Shown: positions 8,209 to 15,550 of the stretch, piece after piece
Layout: each line of letters opens with the position of its first letter
Numbering within the stretch: position 1 is the stretch's first letter
DNA from: Bacillus sp. NTK071
GTDB taxonomy: Bacteria; Bacillota; Bacilli; Bacillales; Guptibacillaceae
Reading direction: 5' to 3'
Assembly: GCF_017303315.1 (NCBI RefSeq)
Contig: NZ_JAFKOI010000004.1
Location: 1 to 64,000 of the forward strand
DNA length: 64,000 nt
Program-made: the position numbers and the translations under genes
The notes under the pieces: generated by a model
Databases searched by the model: none
What the model was told of the DNA's origin: nothing
What the model saw: the letters and a program-made list of their open reading frames with translations, nothing else

Positions 8209-8224
8209 CTTCTAACCTCCTCTC

Positions 8225-8569
8225 CTATAATGCTAAATACGCCCAGCCTTCCGTTTGTCTTCTCACAAGATGGGCAACACCAGAACCTGCTGAACCTACA
8301 GGACAGCTCAGTTCTTCCTGCGTCACATTGCGCTTCGACAACGTATTGCTACAAGCGATGAATTTAATTCCACTCTCTACTAACGCATCAAGTTGTTCTA
8401 TTATCAATTCATCTTGTGTTAATAAAAGGTTCATTCCTTCACCAAAGACAACTACCTCACACTGAATCAAATCGTCATCAAGTTGATTCTTGAGATTCAT
8501 GATATTTCGTATCACTCGTCTATTATCATCGGCGCCGCTCTTATTGATTTGAATAACAACATTTGCCAT
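8225..8569 (-). CDS. DsrE-family protein
   Basis: 114 residues with the DsrE/F fold pattern: an N-terminal strand NVVIQINKSG, CEVVVFGEGMNLLL, the helix IIEQLDALVESGIKFIACSNTL, and the closing PVGSAGSGVAHLVRRQTEGWAYL. One Cys lies in the FIACSNTL segment, where many DsrE sulfur-carrier proteins have theirs. It is the first gene of the ABC importer operon, with AAGGAAC before the ATG. The pairing suggests a link between imported sulfur compounds and intracellular sulfur handling, which is inference. Confidence 0.8.
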   Translation of the reverse strand: MANVVIQINKSGADDNRRVIRNIMNLKNQLDDDLIQCEVVVFGEGMNLLLTQDELIIEQLDALVESGIKFIACSNTLSKRNVTQEELSCPVGSAGSGVAHLVRRQTEGWAYLAL

Positions 8570-8674
8570 GTTCCTTGCCCCCTTAATACCACATTAATCT
8601 TAGTAGAATACTAGGATTATAATCCAAAATGACTTTTTATGAAAGTCATCTGAATTATTTGTACAAAATCGGAG

Positions 8675-8700
8675 GGGGGTCAGGTACGCACCTGACCCCC
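8675..8700 (-). repeat. GGGGGTCAGGT hairpin (C2)
   Basis: Perfect 11-bp inverted repeat (GGGGGTCAGGT / ACCTGACCCCC) with an ACGC loop, extendable by GA/TC. It sits directly after the stop codon (8702-8704) of a 53-residue minus-strand reading frame, the same arrangement as the copy at 5690. Confidence 0.75.
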
Positions 8701-8701
8701 T

Positions 8702-8863
8702 CTATCCTTTTATTTGCCTTCCTATTGAAAGAATTGCTTGTTCTTCAATCAGATTCTCATCATCAGCTGCTTGAACATGACCAAATGATTGACCTCCAGA
8801 AAGCACGATCGCGATAGACAAAGCCGTAACAATCATAAATGAAGAAAAGTAGCTTGGAGGCAT
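8702..8863 (-). CDS. Possible small secreted or membrane peptide
   Basis: 53 residues from the ATG at 8863 (MPPSYFSSFMIVTALSIAIV...), preceded by GGGAGAGGTGT. A hydrophobic core followed by SGGQSFGHVQAADDENLIEEQ looks like a signal peptide with an AxA-type cleavage site and a short acidic tail. A TTG 27 bp upstream is a less likely start. The start region lies inside the hairpin that probably terminates the flavin reductase gene, so translation may be restricted, or the frame may be spurious. The following repeat abuts the stop codon. Confidence 0.4.
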   Translation of the reverse strand: MPPSYFSSFMIVTALSIAIVLSGGQSFGHVQAADDENLIEEQAILSIGRQIKG

Positions 8864-8886
8864 ACACCTCTCCCAGCTACTTTTCT
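8843..8886 (-). terminator. Probable terminator of the flavin reductase gene
   Basis: Arms AGAAAAGTAGCT and AGCTACTTTTCT give a 12-bp stem with an inner GAGG/CCTC pairing. It begins 35 bp after the flavin reductase stop and ends in TTTTCTTC on the minus strand. The ribosome binding site and ATG of the small frame 8702-8863 lie in its apical part. Confidence 0.6.
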
Positions 8887-8920
8887 CCAATTCATTCTAT
8901 GACATGTCCTATGTTTTATC

Positions 8921-9526
8921 CTATCTTGGTAATGTAAAGAATTCCTTACTTTCACTATAGTTTCCTGCCAGTCTTCCAAGAGGTGAAAGCTTCTCAAGAT
9001 TCACTTTATAATCGCCTAAATAAACATCATCATTCATATGATAGTGCGTCATTTCTCCAAGTACAAGGGCATTGAAACCAAGCGGAATAATTTGATGAAG
9101 CTTACATTCCATATGAATCGACGCTTCCTTCACCCGCTTCGGTTGAACGGTCAGACTATCCACTGGAGTTAAGCCAGCATGTTCAAATTCATCCACATCA
9201 GAAGGAACGTCCTCCGCACTTTTTTGCATTTCGTTTCCAAGCGAACTGGACACCACATTAATCACAAACTCGTTTTGCGAGCGAATATTTACGAGTGTAT
9301 CCTTCTCCGTACCAAGACGCTCTCCCGTTCCTGGTCCAATGGAGATCGCAAGAATGGCTGGTTTAATGGAGGCAACAGTAAAGAAACTAAAGGGAGCTAA
9401 GTTAAGTCCCCCGTCTTCTGCCATTGTAGATACCCAAGCAATCGGTCTTGGAACAACAGAACCGGTAAGTAGCTTGTAGATGTCTTTTGGGTGTAGATCG
9501 GAAGGGGTTAAATCCATTCGGCTCAC
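8921..9526 (-). CDS. Flavin reductase-like FMN-binding protein
   Basis: 201 residues. The N-terminal pattern KLLTGSVVPRPIAWVSTM, then GLNLAPFSFFTVASIKPAILAISIG, is typical of the flavin reductase-like (DIM6/NtaB) family, which binds FMN or FAD and transfers reducing equivalents to partner oxygenases. Length is normal. The gene has its own terminator and is not fused to the nearby ABC operon, although SsuE-type reductases do partner sulfonate monooxygenases; no monooxygenase is visible here. A short decayed duplicate of its 5' region lies at 10726-10775. Confidence 0.85.
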   Translation of the reverse strand: MSRMDLTPSDLHPKDIYKLLTGSVVPRPIAWVSTMAEDGGLNLAPFSFFTVASIKPAILAISIGPGTGERLGTEKDTLVNIRSQNEFVINVVSSSLGNEMQKSAEDVPSDVDEFEHAGLTPVDSLTVQPKRVKEASIHMECKLHQIIPLGFNALVLGEMTHYHMNDDVYLGDYKVNLEKLSPLGRLAGNYSESKEFFTLPR

Positions 9527-9638
9527 TCCTTAGATTAATAATAGTCATCTACCTCTATCTGATTTGCGAGATTCTATCATGTAAACAATATGAGCTATAC
9601 AACTAATCATGTCACTTTCCTGTTATACCATCCTACTG

Positions 9639-10430
9639 TTACGCAACAAACCGACACTTCGGAAAACTAGAGCACCCCATAAATTCTCCCCTTTTCCCCG
9701 TTCGCTTCACAAGACGCTCGCCACACTTCGGGCAAATGTTCGCATTCACCTTCATTTGATTGATCTCTCTCTTCCTCTGGATCCCTTCAATATGTGCCTG
9801 CTGCACTTCCTTGATGTTTTCTTGATCACGTCTCTCAAGAACCTTTAGCCTTACGCGAATTTCCTGCTGTGAAAACAACGGGAGAACATCACTCGGATAC
9901 TGATCGACAACCCTCTTCAAGTCCGCTGGGTGAATCACATCACTATTCCGGAATGCTTCCTGGAACTTAAGCTCAGAACGATTTGTGAAAACAACGACCG
10001 AATAATACGGAATATCAGCAAATTTCTCTCCCAGAAACGATTTCAGTGACTCAATATGACCATAATTCTGATGAAGGGGATTTCTAAATTTCTGCTTATG
10101 GTTCTGAAAAGTTTGCGTCCAGTAAGGCGCCTTCTCACTACCATAGATCCATCCACCATAATTCTTCGTCTCCATCACAAAAATTCCTTTATTCGTAACC
10201 ATCACATGATCAATCTGACTCCTTGATCCATCACTCTTCGGTATGTACAAATCATGAAGTGCTGAGATTTGATACTCTTCGTACTGCGCTAACTTCTCAA
10301 TAGACCTTCGAACAATATCTTCCCCAACTTGCCCCTTAGAGGTAGTGAAATTCCAATTGCCCTTAAGGAGTAACTTGATGAAAAGATATGCAAAACCACC
10401 TATTACGAAAAGAGAAAATAATGATGCCAT
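9639..10430 (-). CDS. NERD nuclease-related protein with C-terminal topoisomerase-type zinc ribbon
   Basis: 263 residues. A membrane helix at about 2-22 (ASLFSLFVIGGFAYLFI) anchors a NERD domain (GEDIVRRSIEKL, DLYIPKSDGSRSQIDHVMV, GIFVMETKNYGGWI). Its Asp and E-x-K residues resemble PD-(D/E)XK nucleases. A basic coiled coil follows at ~190-230, then a four-cysteine zinc ribbon (CPKCGERLVKR...CSSFPKC) of the topoisomerase I C4 type. Function is not established; DNA binding or cleavage at the membrane is plausible. Confidence 0.83.
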   Translation of the reverse strand: MASLFSLFVIGGFAYLFIKLLLKGNWNFTTSKGQVGEDIVRRSIEKLAQYEEYQISALHDLYIPKSDGSRSQIDHVMVTNKGIFVMETKNYGGWIYGSEKAPYWTQTFQNHKQKFRNPLHQNYGHIESLKSFLGEKFADIPYYSVVVFTNRSELKFQEAFRNSDVIHPADLKRVVDQYPSDVLPLFSQQEIRVRLKVLERRDQENIKEVQQAHIEGIQRKREINQMKVNANICPKCGERLVKRTGKRGEFMGCSSFPKCRFVA

Positions 10431-10591
10431 GATGCTTGCTCCTATCTCACCGATTGATAATTTACATATATTACTATCGGATTGATTGGGAGGGATGTTT
10501 AGGGATTAGAAGATATTTTCCTTTTTTTTCAATAAAAAAACAAGCTGTAATTGGTTTGCATTACAACTTGGGAAATGTGTAAAAAGAACGT

Positions 10592-10680
10592 GAATCGGCG
10601 GGACGGTTCTGTTGATTCCATCTCATAAATAAGAGGAGCATTAATTATCGTAATAATTAATGCTCCTCTTTGGAATATTG
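10592..10680. repeat. GGGACGGTTC-family half element with 17-bp hairpin (A3)
   Basis: GAATCGGCGGGACGGTTCTG...GATTC (10592-10618) is followed by a perfect 17-bp stem (AAGAGGAGCATTAATTA, loop TCGTAA, 10631-10670) with a short T-tract. The second terminal repeat of the family is not visible. The hairpin should work as a bidirectional terminator between the NERD gene and the DUF6792 cluster. Confidence 0.7.
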
Positions 10681-10725
10681 CATTATGAGACCCGTATACA
10701 TAAGCACACCTTCTTCAAATTCGGT

Positions 10726-10775
10726 TTATACCCGAGCGATCGGTCTTGGAACAATGAAACCAGTCAGTAGCTTTA
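10726..10775 (-). pseudogene. Stub of a duplicated flavin reductase gene
   Basis: The minus strand reads KLLTGFIVPRPIARV and then a stop, closely matching KLLTGSVVPRPIAWV of the intact flavin reductase at 8921-9526. The nucleotide match (ATCGGTCTTGGAACAA and neighbours) covers about 50 bp. No more of the gene is recognisable on either side, so this is a relic of a partial duplication, or of a paralogue lost by deletion. Confidence 0.6.
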
Positions 10776-10805
10776 TACCAATAATAGGACAAGCTAATAA
10801 TCTCT

Positions 10806-11156
10806 TTAAAAGGCTGAGCCAGACTGAGTGTACGTAATCGTTACATTCTGTTCCTTCATTTTTTCTACTTGTTGGTCGAATGTAATAACGCCGTGCTTAA
10901 TTTGATCTTTTAGGTCAGAAGTCATATGCATAGCGCGTTTTGTAAGTTTATCGGTAGTTTCTTCTACCGATTCTGCCCATTCCCCGTCCTGCTGTTCACC
11001 TACGATCACGTTTCGAATCAATGATTTAAACTTTTGATCTTGGTCTTCGATTTGTTCCACAATGCTCTGTAAGACATTCGTTTTATAAAGATGATCTTCA
11101 TGCGGACGTATAGTTGTATTAAAATTAATTGATTTTCTATCGTCACTTGAAACCAT
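10806..11156 (-). CDS. Small helical partner of the DUF6792 protein
   Basis: 116 residues, mostly helical (HLYKTNVLQSIVEQIEDQDQKFKSLIRNVIVGE, WAESVEETTDKLTKRAMHM), with no signal peptide. It lies 23 bp after the DUF6792 gene and starts after AAGGAGATGTACTA. No family is recognised, but size and helix content match the WXG100-like helpers encoded with LXG and reverse-order lipase substrates of type VII systems. Its likely role is to bind the helical C-terminal part of the preceding protein (inference). The 100-residue gene at 29846 occupies the same place beside the second lipase. Confidence 0.7.
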   Translation of the reverse strand: MVSSDDRKSINFNTTIRPHEDHLYKTNVLQSIVEQIEDQDQKFKSLIRNVIVGEQQDGEWAESVEETTDKLTKRAMHMTSDLKDQIKHGVITFDQQVEKMKEQNVTITYTQSGSAF

Positions 11157-11179
11157 TAGTACATCTCCTTTACACCAAA

Positions 11180-13051
11180 CTATCGAGCAACGGTTTTAAA
11201 CATTGTTGCAATCTTTTCGTCCTTATCGAAGAAGTCTTCTATTGATTTTCTAAAGCGATGGAGAAAGTCATGAGTGTCCTGTATATGCTGATGCAAATAG
11301 AAATAAGTCTCTGTAAAATCAACCTTCTGTAAAGGAGGGGTAGATTCATGTACCTCAATGCTAATGATTTTTGCGGAGTTTCGTGGGGCATATACCTTTT
11401 CATGCAACATCGTCATTTCACCCTGTGGATTGGTTTCGATTTGGCTGATTCGTTGTAATGTTCGTAGCCTTTCTATTCGATAGGCCTCAAATATTTCTTC
11501 TTCAATAGCTTCGTCCAGACGATTTAGCAAATGTGTTTTTTCTTCTACTAAGCTTTGTCCCTGCTCGTAAATCTTCAGAGCAGCAGATATGTTTACTTTG
11601 ATAGCCTGACCATTACTATTCCCTGCAAGCACGAGTTCAATCGAATGTCCATTTGTGACATAAGAACGATTGTCACTTGATAGAGCTTTTAACATTTCCG
11701 CAATGCCATGACTTTCAACAATTGTATCACCTAGATCTCCAAACTCTTCACCTAGCTTGTTTGCACTATCGATAATTGCATTTACTTCGGTAACAAGGTT
11801 AAAGACATCATCTAAAGTCTCTCCAATATAAAATCCAGCGGCACCATAAGCAGGTACAATGGCATTATATTCTGGGCTCTTATGCATCAGATCAGTATAG
11901 ATTCCCCTCACATTTTCTAATGAGGACTGTAGATTATCCAGCTCAGAAATAAGTAAGTCTCTTTTAGCAGGTGTAATGTAATTTGCTTTCAAAAGAGAGT
12001 CTCCAATACTTTTAGAATGAGTAGTTACAATTTTGACTCGTTCTAGAAGAGGGTCTATTTTTCTATCGACATCTTTAAGCATATCGAAAAAGGTACCAAT
12101 CTCTGTTATATCCAATAGTGCTTTCTTATCGATTTTTCCGTTATTCAAGTATTTTGCATGAATACCTGTTAATTCTTCAATCGCTTTATCTCTTCCACTC
12201 TTATTAAATGTCTCCGCATAAACTATTGCTAGTTCTTGAAAACTCTCAAAAACATCGTCAGGAACATCTTTCAATAACTCACGAATGCCACCATATTCAG
12301 GATTTGTATCAATAAAATCTGTAGTTCCTACTTGTATAAATCCTCTGATACCACTTGCGCCAAACAGAGGATCATCAAAAGAAATATCGGAATGAATGTT
12401 TTCTCCTTTTTCTATATAGTAGTCTTTGGCAAACTCTTTTACTTTATCGGGAGGAAGGGAGTAAACTCCATTAGGGTTGCTCAACCCAATTTCAAACTCA
12501 ATATCCACTGCTGTTTTAAATTTACTATCCCCAAAATATAGTTGATAAAAGCTGGGAGGCGCACCATTCACACTATACACCTCATCAAAGCCACCGTAGA
12601 TTAATTGAGCAAGAGAATTATTGTTGTGTGCCAATGAGTGTGATAGACCAACAACAGTTGGTGGGTTTTCAAGAGAAAATTTCTTTTTTACTTCTTCTAA
12701 AAAATAAGCTGTAGTTGTAGCCTGAGTTATTGATTTACCAGCAAATATACCTGTAAAATTATATTCCCAATCAATATCATCGGTAGTACCTTGAGAAATT
12801 AGATATATTTCATTTAAGCCCTTATCGTTTGTAAGTGAAATAGCAGTTCCATTATATCCAGATTCATCATTAGCCAAAGTTTTAGAATCCCTAGAATTAA
12901 ATACTTTTAATACACCTGGTAGAGGCTGACCCGTTTCTTCAACAAAGATACGTTCAATTTCATTAATTAACTCACTATTAGATAAATTTTCATATTCAAT
13001 GTTAATTAACCTAAGTCGGAGAGTTTTTAATAAAAAAGTAATATCACTCAC
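11180..13051 (-). CDS. DUF6792 alpha/beta-hydrolase-like protein, candidate T7SS lipase effector
   Basis: 623 residues. Residues ~1-260 resemble a lipase fold: IYLISQGTTDD at ~82-92 corresponds to the SFRGT strand of class 3 lipases. VVGLSHSLAHN with Ser139 takes the place of the GHSLGG nucleophile elbow, but lacks its second glycine pair. Residues ~300-623 are long helices resembling an LXG-type targeting region placed at the C terminus. The start is GTG, overlapping the upstream lipoprotein stop (GTGA). A catalytic N terminus, helical C terminus, small helical partner and adjacent lipoprotein are the layout of the staphylococcal TslA system. Phospholipase activity is inference; the altered elbow could mean altered chemistry. 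Confidence 0.78.
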   Translation of the reverse strand: MSDITFLLKTLRLRLINIEYENLSNSELINEIERIFVEETGQPLPGVLKVFNSRDSKTLANDESGYNGTAISLTNDKGLNEIYLISQGTTDDIDWEYNFTGIFAGKSITQATTTAYFLEEVKKKFSLENPPTVVGLSHSLAHNNNSLAQLIYGGFDEVYSVNGAPPSFYQLYFGDSKFKTAVDIEFEIGLSNPNGVYSLPPDKVKEFAKDYYIEKGENIHSDISFDDPLFGASGIRGFIQVGTTDFIDTNPEYGGIRELLKDVPDDVFESFQELAIVYAETFNKSGRDKAIEELTGIHAKYLNNGKIDKKALLDITEIGTFFDMLKDVDRKIDPLLERVKIVTTHSKSIGDSLLKANYITPAKRDLLISELDNLQSSLENVRGIYTDLMHKSPEYNAIVPAYGAAGFYIGETLDDVFNLVTEVNAIIDSANKLGEEFGDLGDTIVESHGIAEMLKALSSDNRSYVTNGHSIELVLAGNSNGQAIKVNISAALKIYEQGQSLVEEKTHLLNRLDEAIEEEIFEAYRIERLRTLQRISQIETNPQGEMTMLHEKVYAPRNSAKIISIEVHESTPPLQKVDFTETYFYLHQHIQDTHDFLHRFRKSIEDFFDKDEKIATMFKTVAR

Positions 13052-13710
13052 GATTCATCACCATCATCAGAATCTTTTTCTTTGAATTTAATACTCTTCA
13101 ACCATTCAATAAATTCATCTTCCTTATCCTGGTCGTTGCATTCTTTTGTTGATTCTCGACATTGTATAGAATAGTTAATAAATATCCCGCCGGCTTCATT
13201 AGTATTTTGTATATACGCACTATATCCAAAAATACTATTATTAGTAAATCTAGCATAAAAGCTATCTCTACCATCTTGAGTTACTTTTTCAAAATCTAGT
13301 TTTTCATCCATCTTTCCTTCTAAAATGGATAAGCTTGTTTCTATATCTTCTTCTCTAGGATGACTAACATACTCAATGGTAATTCCGACTTCATAATCGT
13401 CACCTTCAATACCAATGATAAATTGTTCAGATCCATTTTTTCCATAGTAACCTTTTTCACCTATAAGACCTGACTTAGGAATGTACATTTCATAACGATC
13501 TATACCAGACACAAATGAGTAATAACCATCCTCTATCTCATCAGTAGATTTCAAAAAACTTCTTGTAAATTCATCCTGCATCGCTCTTGTATCAGGTAAA
13601 TCTTCAGCAGAAACTTCTTCAGGATCCGTGATTGGTTTTTCACTCCCCATTTGACAACCTCCTATAAAGAGAATCGTGCATAAAAAAACAAGTTGGAATA
13701 TAGATTTCAC
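13048..13710 (-). CDS. Lipoprotein, candidate immunity protein of the DUF6792 effector (copy 1)
   Basis: 220 residues from the GTG at 13710, chosen because GGAGG precedes it and both neighbouring copies start at the same point. A frame extends 14 codons upstream but has no ribosome site. The signal peptide ends with the lipobox LFIGGC, followed by DPEEVSAEDLPDTRAMQDEF, a YEMYIPKSG segment and an acidic C terminus (DSDDGDES). No enzymatic motif is seen. Surface lipoproteins protect producers from TslA-type lipases, so immunity is the best guess. The gene overlaps the effector by 4 bp. Copies 2 and 3 follow upstream in tandem. Confidence 0.75.
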   Translation of the reverse strand: MKSIFQLVFLCTILFIGGCQMGSEKPITDPEEVSAEDLPDTRAMQDEFTRSFLKSTDEIEDGYYSFVSGIDRYEMYIPKSGLIGEKGYYGKNGSEQFIIGIEGDDYEVGITIEYVSHPREEDIETSLSILEGKMDEKLDFEKVTQDGRDSFYARFTNNSIFGYSAYIQNTNEAGGIFINYSIQCRESTKECNDQDKEDEFIEWLKSIKFKEKDSDDGDES

Positions 13711-13795
13711 AAGGAAACCTCCGATTCTGTAAAGTCTTTTCTGACATCCCACGCATCAATAGAAAGGTAATAGCTTAAACTTACAAATCTATTCC

Positions 13796-14449
13796 TCATA
13801 TTTCATCTTCTGTATTCTCTTCTTTAAGTTTGAAACTCTTTAACCATTTAAGGAATTCATCTTCTTTGCTTTTATCCTCACAGCTAACATCTGATTCTAT
13901 ACATTCGATATAATATGAAATAAGAATGCCACCAGTATCTTTTGTGTTTTGCACATATGCAATAAAACCAAAGTCTTCTTCTCTAATAAAATTACCGTAA
14001 TAAAGATCGTTGATGCCCTGATTCACTTTTTTGAAGTCTATATTTTCAGTAATACTACCTAAGAGAGATAAATTAGTTTCTAAATTATCTTTTTTGAGAT
14101 GGCTGATATATTCAATTGTGATCCCAATGTTATAAGATGAATGTTCTATGCCTATTGCTAACTGTTCAAATCCCTTATTTGTCGAGTAACCTCTTTCATC
14201 TATTATACTGGTAATTGGAAGATACATCTCATATCGATCAATACCGGACACAAATAAATAATAACCTTCCTCTACCTCTTCCGTAGACTTCAAAAAACTT
14301 CTAGTAAATTCATCCTGCATCGCTCTCGTATCAGGTAAATCTTCAGCAGACACTTTTTCGGGATCCGTGATTGGTTTTTCATTTCCCATTTGGCAACCTC
14401 CTATAAAGAGAATCGTGCATAAAAAAACAAGTTGGAATATAGATTTCAC
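13796..14449 (-). CDS. Lipoprotein, tandem paralogue (copy 2)
   Basis: 217 residues starting at GTG 14449 after GGAGGTTTCCTT, with the same signal peptide and lipobox (FIGGC) as copy 1. The first ~75 residues are nearly identical to copy 1; the middle and C-terminal parts differ more (EMYLPITSIIDERGY; KLKEENTEDEI). Conserved N terminus and drifting remainder fit a tandem duplication with diversification of the specificity part. It is probably an orphan immunity-like gene with no adjacent effector of its own. Copy 1 follows it by 85 bp. Confidence 0.72.
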   Translation of the reverse strand: MKSIFQLVFLCTILFIGGCQMGNEKPITDPEKVSAEDLPDTRAMQDEFTRSFLKSTEEVEEGYYLFVSGIDRYEMYLPITSIIDERGYSTNKGFEQLAIGIEHSSYNIGITIEYISHLKKDNLETNLSLLGSITENIDFKKVNQGINDLYYGNFIREEDFGFIAYVQNTKDTGGILISYYIECIESDVSCEDKSKEDEFLKWLKSFKLKEENTEDEI

Positions 14450-14576
14450 AAGGAAACCTCCGATTCTTTAAAGTCATTTTAAAATATGCATAATTTGTAT
14501 CTACTTATATGATAGCTAAACAAAGTATACTAGTAAACGGCCGTAAAAGTGGTTTTCAATTTAAAAGTGATATCAC

Positions 14577-15232
14577 TTATGATTCACCACCCATTGCACC
14601 TTTGCCTGAAAATTTAAAGCTCTTTAACCATCTGAGGAACTCATCCTTTTTTCCTTTATCCTCACAGGCATCATTTATATCTAGACATTGGATATAATAT
14701 GAAATAAGAATTCCACCAGTATCTTTGGTGTTTTGCACATATGCTATATAACCATAATTACCTTCTCTATTAAACTTTCCGTAATAAAGATCGGTAGTTT
14801 ATTCGTTTATTTTTTGAAAATCTATATTTTCAGCAATACTACCCAATAGAGCTACATTGGTCTCTAGTTTATCTTTTTTGAGATGGCCAATATATTCAGT
14901 AGTAACCCCCACATTATAAGTTGAATTCTCAACGCCTATCGAGAGTTGTTCATACCCCTTTTCTTTTGAGTAACCTTTTTCACCTATGAGACTTGACTTA
15001 GGAAGATACATTTCATAACGATCTATACCAGACACAAATGAGTAATAACCATCCTCTACCTATTCCGTAGATTTCAAGAAATTTCTAGTAAATTCATCCT
15101 ACATCGCTCTTGTATCAGGTAAATATTCAGCAGATACTTCCTCAGGATTCGTGATTAATTTTTCATTCTCCATTTGACAACCTCCTATAAAGAGAATCAA
15201 CATAATAAAACAAGTTGGATGATAGATTTCAC
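14577..15232 (-). pseudogene. Decayed third copy of the lipoprotein gene
   Basis: The region aligns end to end with copies 1 and 2: GTG at 15232 after GGAGGTTTCCAT, signal-peptide remnant, YEMYLPKSSLIGEKGY, and the final GES stop at 14577. It is broken by a frameshift in the signal peptide, TAG in place of the Gln codon of RAMQDEF, TAG in the following STE segment, and TAA after KINE (only 14799-15035 stays open). Its end runs into AGTGATATCACTTTT at 14563-14577, matching the first codons of the DUF6792 gene, so the duplicated unit once included the start of that effector gene. Confidence 0.85.
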
Positions 15233-15550
15233 ATGGAAACCTCCAATTCTGTAAAGTCAATTTAATTATTCACTTTATGAATCTACTTATAAGATAGCTA
15301 AACTAAAAAGGCCAATAAATTGCTAATTGAATACGAATGAAAATAAATAGCTCTCGGGTTAACCGACCATTAGATTAAGAATGATTTTACAGAAAGAAAT
15401 ATAGAACGCACACAAATAATAGTAAAAGATGAGTGGCATTACCTATACCTACCCTTGCAATAGCAATATATTGGAAAGTTTTATAGTTCTCCCCTCCCTT
15501 TTTAACTATAATAGGAATGACAATATAATCCATCTAGATTGGAGAAAACC
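15233..15550 (+). promoter_or_regulatory. Intergenic promoter region of the nuclease gene
   Basis: About 300 gene-free bases. Two TATAAT sequences (15507-15512 and near 15524) precede the ribosome binding site GGAG at 15541. No convincing -35 lies at the standard spacing, so the exact promoter is uncertain. Nothing else recognisable. Confidence 0.3.

Noticed and set aside
13711-13752. Upstream extension of lipoprotein copy 1 (14 extra residues)
   Set aside because: The extension has no ribosome site, and both other copies start at the GTG after GGAGG, which gives a proper signal peptide.
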